A stretch of DNA of 33,210 nt from an uncultured Acetobacteraceae bacterium (GTDB lineage Bacteria; Pseudomonadota; Alphaproteobacteria; Acetobacterales; Acetobacteraceae), in assembly GCA_937902425.1 (NCBI GenBank), contig CALFNB010000074.1, positions 1 through 33,210 of the forward strand. The letters run 5' to 3'. The notes under the pieces were generated by a model. It searched no databases. It had not been told where the DNA came from and worked only from the letters and a program-made list of their open reading frames with translations. This document shows, piece by piece, positions 1 through 7,063 of the stretch; the first letter of the stretch is position 1, and each line of letters begins with the position of its first letter. The translations under genes and the position numbers were made by a program.

Positions 1-16
1 CCAGGTAGGTGAGCTT
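1..16 (+). repeat. IS66-type element left inverted repeat
   Basis: This is ccaggtaggtgagctt, which matches the reverse complement of 1535-1550 at 15 of 16 bases. It may extend left of the window. Confidence 0.8.
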
Positions 17-61
17 CGGTAGACGCTTGACTCCCGAGTCGGGGCACGATTCAAGCTCCCC

Positions 62-1531
62 ATGTTGCCGCCACTGGATTCGGATTCGCATGTAGCAGCC
101 CCGCCGGAGCCAGATGGCCCGGTGTCCCCAGAATCAGTTATCGCGGCACTTCAGGAACAGAATGCCGCGCTGTCGGCGCTGGTAGCCGCGCTCCAGGCCC
201 GCGTCGCCGAACTGGAGCGCCAACTCGGCCTGAACAGCGGCAACAGCGGCAAGCCGCCATCCAGCGACGGACTGAAGAAGAAGCCCGTGCGTGTCAGCAG
301 CCTTCGCGGCCGGTCAGGCAAGAAGACCGGGGGACAGAAAGGTCATCCCGGCAAGACGTTGAGCCGCACCGAAACACCCGATGCGACCATCGATCATTTC
401 CCCGAGATCTGTTCGGGATGCGGTGGCACCCTGACCGGGGCGATGGCCACGGGCCATACCGCGCGGCAGGTGTTCGATCTCCCCGAACCTCAGCCCCTGA
501 TTGTCACGGAACACCGCGCCCATGCCTGCCTTTGCGGGAATTGCGGCGCCGAGACGCGCGCGGACTTCCCCGAAGCCGTGACCGCGCCAGTGCAATATGG
601 CGCGCGGCTCGCGGCGGTGGTGGTGTATCTGTTGCACTACCAGTTGCTGCCCGAGAAACGTCTGGCCGCGCTGATGGCCGATCTGTTCGGCGTGCACCTG
701 GTCACCGCGACGATCGCCGGCATGAGCCGGAATTGTGCCGCGCGGTTTCAGGGGTTCGCCGCCGCGGTGCGCGACCATGTGGCGGCGGCACCGGTCAAAC
801 ACATGGACGAAACCGGCTTCCGGATCGGCGGTAAGACGCAATGGCTGCACATCGCCTCGACGATCTGGTTAACGTTTTACCGCGTCTCCCCGAAACGGGG
901 CAGCCTGCTGGACAACGTCCTGGGAATCGTCGTTCACGACCACTGGAAGCCGTACTACACCTTGAAAGGCGTTTTGCACGCGTTATGCAATGCGCACCAC
1001 CTGCGCGAACTTCAGGCGTTGGTCGAGATCGAGAAAGAAGACTGGGCGCGCAAGATGCAACGTCTGTTGCGCCGGGCGTGTCATGCGACGAACCTCGCGC
1101 GTGATCAGGGTGTGACGTTGTCCTCTGAGTTCATCGCGCTGATCGAACGACGTTACGACACCATTCTCTCGGAAGGTTTCGCATTCCATGAGGCACAACC
1201 AGCTCTGATCTCCACCGCACGGAAACGCCGGGGCCGTGTGCCGCGCCGGACCGGCCACAATCTTCTGCTTCGTCTCCGCGTCCGTAAGGTGGATGTGTTG
1301 CGCTTCTTGTCCGACCCAACGGTGCCGTTCACCAACAATCTGGCGGAACGGGATGGGCGGATGATGAAATTGCGCCAGAAGATTTCCGGTGGCTTCAGGT
1401 CTGGTGACGGCGCGGAGGATTTCGCCGTGATCAGATCGCTGCTTTCGACAGCAAGAAAGCAGGGGTGGGATATCTTGCAGGCATTGGCCAGTCGGCCCGA
1501 TCGTCTGATCGCGGAACTCCAGATCGCCTGA
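62..1531 (+). CDS. IS66-family transposase (TnpC type)
   Basis: The DDE transposase of the surrounding element, 489 aa and full length for the family. In order it has an N-terminal leucine-rich coiled coil (about residues 25-55, LQEQNAALSALVAALQ), the IS66 hallmark GNSGKPPSSDG (about 60-70), a basic stretch, a CxxC zinc-binding region (CSGCGG near 118), and the catalytic core. The probable DDE residues are D249 (MDETGF), D293 (VVHDHW) and E429 (NNLAERDGRMMKL). The terminal segment KISGGFRS followed by an IRSLLSTARKQGWD-like stretch is typical. The ATG at 62 is the first in frame after the left inverted repeat; no strong ribosome binding site stands out. No frameshift or internal stop is visible. 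Family assignment is firm; activity is inferred from intactness only. Confidence 0.93.
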   Translation: MLPPLDSDSHVAAPPEPDGPVSPESVIAALQEQNAALSALVAALQARVAELERQLGLNSGNSGKPPSSDGLKKKPVRVSSLRGRSGKKTGGQKGHPGKTLSRTETPDATIDHFPEICSGCGGTLTGAMATGHTARQVFDLPEPQPLIVTEHRAHACLCGNCGAETRADFPEAVTAPVQYGARLAAVVVYLLHYQLLPEKRLAALMADLFGVHLVTATIAGMSRNCAARFQGFAAAVRDHVAAAPVKHMDETGFRIGGKTQWLHIASTIWLTFYRVSPKRGSLLDNVLGIVVHDHWKPYYTLKGVLHALCNAHHLRELQALVEIEKEDWARKMQRLLRRACHATNLARDQGVTLSSEFIALIERRYDTILSEGFAFHEAQPALISTARKRRGRVPRRTGHNLLLRLRVRKVDVLRFLSDPTVPFTNNLAERDGRMMKLRQKISGGFRSGDGAEDFAVIRSLLSTARKQGWDILQALASRPDRLIAELQIA

Positions 1532-1534
1532 TCC

Positions 1535-1550
1535 AAGCTCGCCTACCTGG
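1535..1550 (-). repeat. IS66-type element right inverted repeat
   Basis: The reverse complement reads ccaggtaggcgagctt, one mismatch from the left end. It begins 3 bases after the transposase stop codon, so almost nothing separates the gene from the element tip. Confidence 0.8.
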
Positions 1551-1563
1551 GCTGTTACGATTT

Positions 1564-1580
1564 GCTCTCTTATAGAGAGC
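1564..1580. promoter_or_regulatory. Short palindrome upstream of toxin fragment
   Basis: Arms gctctct and agagagc form a perfect 7-bp inverted repeat around a 3-base centre. It lies 13 bases before the RelE-like frame, a usual position for a toxin-antitoxin operator, and its centre resembles a -10 hexamer. The regulatory role is a guess; it could equally be residual sequence next to the insertion site. Confidence 0.25.
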
Positions 1581-1593
1581 GGTCTGTTGCGAG

Positions 1594-1839
1594 ATGCCCA
1601 TTCTGATACCGCTCCGAGTGGCGAACCAACTTGAGGCGCTGCCCCGGGGTGACAGGATACGATTGATGGAACGACTTAAGACAATCGCGGCGGCGCCAGA
1701 TAGTCAGCATCCGAACGTGCTTCCGTGCCTATCCGGTTGTCACCCATACCCACTACATCTGGGGTGCTGCCAGTCTCCAGAACGTCCATGCTCGCCTCGC
1801 CAACGGCCAAACCACCTCGACCTCACATCCTACATTTAG
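1594..1839 (+). pseudogene. Truncated RelE/ParE-like toxin fragment
   Basis: The first ~43 residues, with LEALPRGDRIRLMERLK followed by a stretch ending in DSQHPNV, read like the N-terminal helices of RelE/ParE-family mRNA-interferase toxins, which usually run about 90-100 aa. The similarity stops where the 145-bp inverted-repeat element begins at about 1724. The rest of the 81-codon frame is low-complexity translation of that element and ends inside its right arm. The beta-strand half that carries the toxin active site is absent, so this should be inactive. No antitoxin is visible in frame next to it; one may have been lost when the IS66 element inserted 44 bases upstream. The toxin call is by pattern recognition, not alignment. 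Confidence 0.5.
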
Positions 1840-1868
1840 TGGGTGTGGGTGATAACCGGATAGGCACG
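1724..1868. repeat. MITE-like element with 32-bp terminal inverted repeats
   Basis: The arms at 1724-1755 and 1837-1868 are inverted copies matching at 30 of 32 bases. Both mismatches would be G-U pairs in RNA, so a transcript could form an uninterrupted 32-bp stem closing an 81-nt loop. The left arm starts cgtgcctatccggttgtcac. Long matched ends, small size and no coding capacity fit a miniature inverted-repeat transposable element. It interrupts the RelE-like frame, consistent with insertion. No clear target duplication is visible. I do not recognise the parent transposon. Confidence 0.6.
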
Positions 1869-2256
1869 CGTCCATCAATGCCATGACGACCGCGGTGCCG
1901 AAGCTGGTGGCCGGATTGACCCGCGGCTTGTTCGTGGCGGACCTGGAGCGGCACTGGAACTCGTTGCTTGATTATAATGACCCACAGGTGGTGTCGCGGT
2001 AACGGACTGCCTGACGAAAGCCGAGATGTGCGGCGTCCGCCGCTGCCTGTTTGGTGACCCGCGACGGTCGCGCCAAACCGGCCAACGGAGGCGACCAACG
2101 GAGACCAGCGGTGACAAGCGACTCGGCCGCTGGCACACTCGTGCGGTATGATCAGCCGCGCCGTCTGGATCGATCGCCAGCCGCAGCCAAGGCGATACCA
2201 CGATCGTGGGTGACATGTTCGCGAGTTGACCGACAAAACACGGAGGAGGGACGCAA
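1869..2256. other. Intergenic remnant with short unassigned frame
   Basis: Between the MITE-like element and the amidohydrolase I see no complete gene. A 39-codon plus-strand frame at 1883-2002 (starting MTTAVPKLV, ending DPQVVSR) has believable composition but no ribosome binding site and no family I recognise; it may be the tail of a gene broken by insertion. The only strong signal is the ribosome binding site just before 2257. Confidence 0.4.
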
Positions 2257-3333
2257 ATGCCTATCAGCGGGGATCTGTTGAGCAGCGCCATGGCCGGCAT
2301 CGCATTCATCGGCTGCGCGATGACGAGCGTGACGCCGGCGCCAGGCGCACCACCACAGGCGCGGCGGCGTGAGGTCGTGGTCAACGGCAAACGGGTCAAG
2401 ACCATCGATGTGCACGCGCATTGCATTGTCCCGGCCGCCGCGGCGGTGATCAATCATCCGCTCGAGGCGCCGGGTTTGCTGATGCACGACACCAGCACGC
2501 GCATCGCGGCGATGGACGCGCAAGGCATCGACGTCGAGGCGCTCAGCATCAACCCATATTGGTATCGCGCCGATCGCGACGCCGCGGCCCACCTGATCAA
2601 GGTGCAGAATGAGACGTTGGTTGAGTTCCGCGCGGCCAGCCCCGACCGCTTCGTCGCCTTCGCGACGGCGGCGCTACAGCATCCCGATCTCGCCGCGGAG
2701 CAGGTCGAATACGCGGTCAAAAAGCTCGGCTTCCGCGGCGTCGGCGTGGCCGGCAGTGTCGCCGGCGAGGAACTGGCCAATCCGCGGTTTCATCCGTTCT
2801 GGGCCAAATGCGAGGAACTGGGCGTTCTGGTGTTCATGCACCCGCTCGGCACGCGCGAACTGGAGCCGAGCGGACGGCTCGCCGGCAGTGGGCTGTTGAC
2901 CAATACGATCGGGAACCCGCTGGAAACCACGATCGCGTTGTCGCACCTGATCTTCGAAGGCACGCTCGACCGCTTTCCTGGGCTGAAGATCTGCGCGGCG
3001 CATGGTGGCGGGTTTCTGCCGTCCTACGCCAACCGGTCGGACGCGGTAATCCGGTGCTTCCCGGACCGGGTCGGCCCTCTGCCAAAGAAGAATCCGACCG
3101 CGTATCTGAGAGACGGGCAACTGTTTTTCGACACGATCGTATTCACGCCAGAGGCATTGCGCCACCTGATCGCGGAATCGGGCCCAGGCCAGATCATGAT
3201 CGGGACAGACTATCCATTCCCGTGGACCAGCACCGAGGTTGACCTGGTGCTCAACACACCCGGGTTGAGTGATGACCAGCGCATCGCGATCCTGGGCGGG
3301 ACGGCGGCGCGGTTGCTGGGGATCGCGCCCTGA
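2257..3333 (+). CDS. Amidohydrolase family protein (ACMSD-like TIM barrel)
   Basis: A metal-dependent hydrolase or decarboxylase of the amidohydrolase_2 family, 358 aa. The metal motif DVHAH is at residues 51-55. Later family signatures are MHPLG (about 195), ICAAHGGGFLPSYANR (about 245) carrying a metal-binding His, and IGTDYPFPW (about 315) carrying the catalytic Asp. This set is typical of aminocarboxymuconate-semialdehyde decarboxylase relatives, which act on ring-cleavage products; the substrate here is unknown. The start is supported by a GGAGGAGGG ribosome binding site just upstream. The first ~35 residues are hydrophobic with a Cys at 20 (FIGCAM) and could be a degenerate lipoprotein or export signal, but they lack a basic N-terminus. 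The gene stands alone, separated from the later catabolic operons. Confidence 0.85.
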   Translation: MPISGDLLSSAMAGIAFIGCAMTSVTPAPGAPPQARRREVVVNGKRVKTIDVHAHCIVPAAAAVINHPLEAPGLLMHDTSTRIAAMDAQGIDVEALSINPYWYRADRDAAAHLIKVQNETLVEFRAASPDRFVAFATAALQHPDLAAEQVEYAVKKLGFRGVGVAGSVAGEELANPRFHPFWAKCEELGVLVFMHPLGTRELEPSGRLAGSGLLTNTIGNPLETTIALSHLIFEGTLDRFPGLKICAAHGGGFLPSYANRSDAVIRCFPDRVGPLPKKNPTAYLRDGQLFFDTIVFTPEALRHLIAESGPGQIMIGTDYPFPWTSTEVDLVLNTPGLSDDQRIAILGGTAARLLGIAP

Positions 3334-3450
3334 CCCTGGAGAGGCGGGGCGTTTTGGTAGAAGGGACATCGGATGGCCGCGCGTGCCCCGCATGCGCGGA
3401 ACGTCATGATCGCGTGCGGAGTATTATGCCAGGGCGTAAACAGATTATCG

Positions 3451-3474
3451 TTGTGCGCGGAAATTCGCGCGCAA
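3451..3474 (+). terminator. GC-rich hairpin downstream of the amidohydrolase gene
   Basis: A 9-bp stem, arms ttgtgcgcg and cgcgcgcaa with one G-U wobble, closes a 6-base loop. It lies 117 bases after the amidohydrolase stop. There is no T-run, so intrinsic termination is doubtful. Confidence 0.25.
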
Positions 3475-3574
3475 TGATGGTCCGTGTCGAAACTGACCCC
3501 TGAAAGGCAAGGCAACGGCCCTACCAGAGGCGGGAGGCCGTCAGTGCGGCGCGTCGGCGCCGTGGTTACCGACG

Positions 3575-4525
3575 TTATCCCTTTCCGCCTTTCATTCTGT
3601 TACCGTAGTAATCGTACAGATGATCCAAGGACTTCCGACTCTCACGCCGCGATTCGACAAATGCACGGGCCAGAACATCCCAAAAAACGGGCATTCCAAA
3701 GACCCTTGTTGATTTTATGCGGTCGGCTATCCGTGCTGTAAGCTCCTCGGGTTTCGGGTCCACCACATAGATGTTCCCTTTGAATCCATTAAGGGTCTGG
3801 CAAAAACAATTCCACGAAACGTGATCATCGTGGCCAAAACTGTATCCGATCACCGCCACGAAATCAGGCAACTGCATGAACGCGGCCTCTACGTCGCGTT
3901 TCAATTGTTCCGTTTCCGTCTCAGGCGTGCAGAGAAGGAGTTCGTGGTGTGGCACAGGCATATCATACGCTCCTGCCAGTTTCAGATACTCCGCGATGTC
4001 GCTCGAACCGTACCAAGGTTCGACGCTACCGTGCGGAACTATAACTCGGTGGCGTGGGCGACACCAATTTGAGGCAAGACCGTCATGATTGTAATTCAAG
4101 ATCACCGCTGGATGAAAATGGCGGAACGCGCGGTAGTTGTCACTCTGAAGACCTACGAAAATGGGTCTCGCCAGCAGGTGTAGCATGTGCATTTCGGTAC
4201 GAAAGTTTGTCTGGCGCAGCAGCATATCCTCGAGGGGGAACTCCTCTGTACCTGGCCGAACGTCCCTGTTCCCGAATAGCGAGGCCATCGTCGCTTCGCG
4301 ATTGGTTCCAGCGGCCGCTGCGAAGCTCTTTCGAGTAAGTAGGGACTGCCGCGGAAGAAGCGCGGAAAAGCTGCCCCCTCGTATGTGGCCGAGTGCCGGC
4401 TCCAACAATAAGCCGTTGCTCATTGGAACCAGACCTGCTGATGAGCCAGCACCCAGCACGTACAATCCCTTGCGTGCCTGGAGATGTCCCAGGAACGACG
4501 TGAGACTCGGAACGCGTGCCGTCAT
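3575..4525 (-). CDS. Stand-alone SIR2-like domain protein (putative NADase, possible defence gene)
   Basis: A 316-aa protein with Rossmann-type SIR2 motifs: GAGSS at 25-29 (NAD-binding glycine loop), AVILNYNHDGLA at about 140-151 (the NxD-type segment, Asn146 probable catalytic residue), VPHGS at 163-167 (His165, the conserved HG position), VIGYSFGHDDH at 225-235 and IYVVDP at 252-257. Bacterial SIR2-like proteins of this shape (Thoeris ThsA, DSR, SIR2-HerA) deplete NAD during phage infection; that is family knowledge and the role here is inferred. The start at 4525 was chosen over a longer frame because GAGAAAGG lies ~14 bases upstream and homology begins there. The gene is near 50-55% GC by eye, well below its neighbours, suggesting horizontal transfer. 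No HerA, TIR or sensor partner is adjacent; a ParDE remnant lies just upstream. It could be a regulatory or toxin-like NAD hydrolase. Confidence 0.75.
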   Translation of the reverse strand: MTARVPSLTSFLGHLQARKGLYVLGAGSSAGLVPMSNGLLLEPALGHIRGGSFSALLPRQSLLTRKSFAAAAGTNREATMASLFGNRDVRPGTEEFPLEDMLLRQTNFRTEMHMLHLLARPIFVGLQSDNYRAFRHFHPAVILNYNHDGLASNWCRPRHRVIVPHGSVEPWYGSSDIAEYLKLAGAYDMPVPHHELLLCTPETETEQLKRDVEAAFMQLPDFVAVIGYSFGHDDHVSWNCFCQTLNGFKGNIYVVDPKPEELTARIADRIKSTRVFGMPVFWDVLARAFVESRRESRKSLDHLYDYYGNRMKGGKG

Positions 4526-4721
4526 CGGAATACGACTGCCTTTCTCGCCAGACGGATGTGATCTAGTGAGGTCGCGCTGATGTTCAAGGACCTGGCGGCG
4601 GCTCTTCACGGGCTCCGCTGCGCGGTAAACCCGCAGGCCACCTTTAATATTCCTTCGATCTGGTCTCTGACCACGAGACTGGACAGTTAGCCCCTGGGGC
4701 GACACCGCGAGCCCGCCATGG

Positions 4722-4751
4722 GTCGCACGAATTTCAGTCGCACGAATTTCA
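4722..4751. repeat. Tandem 15-bp direct repeat upstream of parD
   Basis: Two perfect adjacent copies of gtcgcacgaatttca, ending 49 bases before the parD start. The position suits an operator for the antitoxin (ParD proteins repress their own promoter), but repeats alone do not prove binding. It also lies in the divergent region upstream of the SIR2-like gene. Confidence 0.45.
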
Positions 4752-4800
4752 GGTGCGTCCTCCTGGCGGTTGAGGTATCCTCGCCAACACTGGAGCGTCC

Positions 4801-5085
4801 ATGGGCACCATCCAAATTCCGGACCACCTGAGGCAACTCATTGACAGCCAGATCGCCGAAGGGCGCGCGGCATCAGAGGCTGACTATGTGGTGGCGGCCT
4901 TGCGCGCCTATGCCGACCACGTCGAGGCTGAAAAAGAGATCGTCGCGATGGTGGACAGGGCCGATACCGACCTGGCGGCCGGGCGCTTTGTGACGGTGAC
5001 CGGGGCGAAGGACGCCGAAGCGCTCCATACGAGCGCGATGGCCCGGCTTCACGCGCGGGTGTCCGAAAACGCCCGGGAGCATTGA
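4801..5085 (+). CDS. parD: ParD-like ribbon-helix-helix antitoxin
   Basis: A 94-aa protein whose N-terminus (MGTIQIPDHLRQLIDSQIAEGR, then a stretch containing SEADYVVAALR) matches ParD-family antitoxins: a beta-strand that binds the DNA major groove, then two helices that dimerise, with the C-terminal helix contacting the ParE toxin. It neutralises its toxin and represses its own operon. TGGAG lies 5 bases before the ATG. The stop codon overlaps the toxin start in an ATTGA arrangement, as expected for translational coupling. The frame is intact even though the toxin reading frame behind it is broken, so the antitoxin may be kept for regulation or be a relic. Confidence 0.8.
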   Translation: MGTIQIPDHLRQLIDSQIAEGRAASEADYVVAALRAYADHVEAEKEIVAMVDRADTDLAAGRFVTVTGAKDAEALHTSAMARLHARVSENAREH

Positions 5086-5450
5086 CCTACCGCCTGCTGG
5101 CGGGCGCCGAGGGCGATATCGACCGCATCTTGCTCAGGAGTGCGGAGGAATGGGGGCGTCCCGGCGGCGGAGCGTTACCACAGGCTGATGCTGGCCGTTT
5201 TCGCCATGATCGGCGCAAGGCCTGACACACCGGGTTCGCAGGCGGTCGAAACAGTCGCCGGTGTGCGTTTCTACCCTCTCTCTCGCTTGGCCGTCGCCTC
5301 GTTGTCCCTGAACAGCGCGTTGGCAAGCCGAGGCACATCGCCGTTTATCGGGTGGCCAATGACGGAGCGGTCGAAATCGTCGGACTGACCCACGACAGGA
5401 TGCTGCTGGCCCCGGCCGCGCGCCGGATGCATCGGGCAGCGGGCCCCTGA
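5082..5450 (+). pseudogene. parE: ParE-like toxin with two frameshifts
   Basis: The toxin partner of the preceding parD, readable only by joining three frames. Frame one begins TTG at 5082 and gives TYRLLAGAEGDIDRILL followed by RSAEEWG. A five-G run near 5149-5155 appears to carry one extra G, and the reading moves to a frame giving VPAAERYHRLMLAVFAMIG, then ARPDTPGSQAVETVAGVRFYPL. Around 5276-5310 it moves again, to HIAVYRVANDGAVEIVGL followed by THDRMLLAPAARRMHRAAGP and a stop at 5448-5450. Joined, this is a full-length ParE of about 120 aa (ParE poisons DNA gyrase), so decay is recent. Sequencing error in the G run is possible, but two independent shifts favour a real pseudogene. Confidence 0.75.
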
Positions 5451-5541
5451 CAGAGTCTGGGCGATGTGTTCCAAATCCTCCGTATCACCAACGATTTGAT
5501 GCCATTCGCGGCCACTCGGTCGGCCAACCAGGGATAGTTCG

Positions 5542-6456
5542 ATGCAACGCATCCTCAACCTCCGACCTGAAATCATTGAGCATCGCATCCCAACCCCTGA
5601 CAGCAGGCCCTATATCCTCGCCGGAGGCCCCGACGGCTGTGTCCGGTTTTGCGGATCCGGACCCGGCCAGATCGGCCGCCTTGCTCCGGAAAACGGGACC
5701 ATCATCGAGTATCCGCTCCCCGACCCGACGGGCACTCCGGTCGGCATCGCAGCGGGATCGGATGGAACGATGTGGTTCACCCAATCGACCGCGCACAAGG
5801 TTGGCCGGATCACCATGGATGGCGCGATATCCGAGTTCGACCTGCCGACTCCCCGGTCCGGCCCGAACGGCATCGCCCTTGGCCCGGATGGCAACATCTG
5901 GCCGGCGCAGCACGCGATCGGCAAAGTGGCCCGGATCACGCCGGCCGGCGAGGTGACGGAATTCGATGGCTTCGCGCCAGGCGTCCATCCGCTCGTGCCG
6001 ACCGCCACCGCAACGCACGTCTGGTTCAGCGACTCGATCGCCAGCCGGGTCGCGCGGGTCGACATGAATGGCCGGGTGACGGAGTTCGCGACACCGCGGC
6101 CAAACAGCGGACCACGCGCCATCGTGCCCGGACCGGACGGATGCATCTGGTTCGTGCTCGCCGCGGGCAACGCGATCGGCCGCGTCACTCCCGGCGGCGA
6201 AATGCGGGAATTCCCGCTGCCAACACCGAATGCCAGCCCGCGCGGCATTGTCGTTGCCCGCGGCGACGAGATCTGGTTCACGCGGAACCTGATCAACCGC
6301 ATTGGGCGCTTGTCGCTCGATGGCGAGATGCTGGCGGACTACCAATTGCCGACGCCCAGTTCGGGTCCGCGCGCGATGGTGGCCATGCGGGACGGGCGGT
6401 TGTTCGTCTCACAACACGATGCGGGATGCGTCGGAGAGATCAGGCCGCACGCCTGA
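5542..6456 (+). CDS. Virginiamycin B lyase (Vgb)-like beta-propeller protein
   Basis: A 304-aa protein of about seven ~42-residue repeats, each built around GPDGxIWF, IGR(I/V)TPxG and EFxLPTPxSGP. This is the seven-bladed propeller of streptogramin lyases such as Staphylococcus Vgb (299 aa), which linearise type B streptogramins using Mg. Vgb needs His228, Glu268, His270 and Glu284; the first three lie in EPHAI/EPHGI-type turns. Here the equivalent turns read NASPRGI (230-236) and SSGPRAM (273-279), with Arg in place of both His and no Glu, so lyase activity looks unlikely. No signal peptide is visible, implying a cytoplasmic protein. AGGGA lies upstream of the ATG. It is a single gene after the toxin remnant. 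It may bind a ligand, or be another propeller enzyme that simply shares the fold. Confidence 0.75.
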   Translation: MQRILNLRPEIIEHRIPTPDSRPYILAGGPDGCVRFCGSGPGQIGRLAPENGTIIEYPLPDPTGTPVGIAAGSDGTMWFTQSTAHKVGRITMDGAISEFDLPTPRSGPNGIALGPDGNIWPAQHAIGKVARITPAGEVTEFDGFAPGVHPLVPTATATHVWFSDSIASRVARVDMNGRVTEFATPRPNSGPRAIVPGPDGCIWFVLAAGNAIGRVTPGGEMREFPLPTPNASPRGIVVARGDEIWFTRNLINRIGRLSLDGEMLADYQLPTPSSGPRAMVAMRDGRLFVSQHDAGCVGEIRPHA

Positions 6457-7063
6457 CACAATCAAAATGTTATCGGAACGACATCAAACCATAAGCCAGG
6501 GCCAGGAGACTTCGGCGGAGCCTCAAGCCCGGTGCGAACGCCTGAAACGACGAATCCGGCGAATTGCTGACCGCGCCGCCGCGAGTTAAGCAACTCTCCT
6601 GGGCCGCGTGCTCTGACACGAACCGCGACCGCCCCCCGGCTTCCATGGCCCGGTTATCGCGGCTACAGTGCAGTTCATTACAATAAAACATTCATCCAAC
6701 GTCGCCCCGACCTCGGATCGGCGAGCAGGAAAGCCGTGTCTGGAAAGCCGTGTCTTGACGATTTCCGTGGCCAGCACGATACTCGGAGAACCGACCAGGT
6801 GTGGCGGATGTTCGAGTAACAACCTGGGGTGGTCCAAGATCGGTCAAACGAACCTAAGTCGAACCAGCTCGTGCAACCCTTGCACGAGCGGTTTGAGTAT
6901 GATCGTGCCTGACGGGTGGTCGCCCGATCGTTCCGCCGGGCCGGAGCCTCATTTCGCCATCACGGCCTGTCGTGCCTTTCGGCCAAACAACAAGAGTACT
7001 GAATTTTCACGTGCTGGTCGTGCCGTGGCCGGGCTGCTCGGCGAACTGAAGGGGTAAACGAAG
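6457..7063. other. 607-bp intergenic region upstream of the giant repeat gene
   Basis: I see no convincing gene. Short open frames exist on both strands but lack ribosome binding sites and family resemblance. The notable content is a strong hairpin near 6859-6896 and AAGGGG just before the next start. The length suits a long 5' leader or a remnant of lost genes. Confidence 0.5.
6859..6896. promoter_or_regulatory. Strong hairpin in the leader of the giant repeat gene
   Basis: Arms gctcgtgcaa (6867-6876) and its exact complement (6880-6889) enclose a CCC loop. With one bulged A at 6866, pairing extends outwards to about 6859/6896, giving roughly 17 base pairs. There is no T-run on either side, so an operator or mRNA-structure role is more likely than intrinsic termination. 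It lies 168 bases before the ATG at 7064. Confidence 0.4.

Larger units (their letters stand above)
1..1550 (+). mobile_element. IS66-family insertion sequence, single transposase gene
   Basis: The element is bounded by imperfect terminal inverted repeats at 1-16 and 1535-1550, which match at 15 of 16 positions, and it encloses one transposase gene. Many IS66 elements also carry tnpA and tnpB; none is visible here, which fits the single-ORF (ISBst12-like) subgroup. The window starts exactly at the repeat, so the left tip and the left copy of any target duplication may lie outside. The 8 bases after the right end are gctgttac, the candidate right-hand duplication, which cannot be checked. The transposase frame is intact, so the element may be active. 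Confidence 0.85.

Noticed and set aside
1823-2592. Overlapping minus-strand frames near the start of the first amidohydrolase
   Set aside because: Their composition is antisense-like and they conflict with the amidohydrolase, which has clear motifs and a strong ribosome binding site.
3485-3500. tgtcgaaactgacccc, resembling an IS21-family terminus
   Set aside because: It is only 16 bases, with no transposase and no matching inverted end within the following 1.3 kb.
6668-7057. A 129-codon plus-strand frame before the giant gene
   Set aside because: No ribosome binding site and no family resemblance, and it runs through the strong hairpin.
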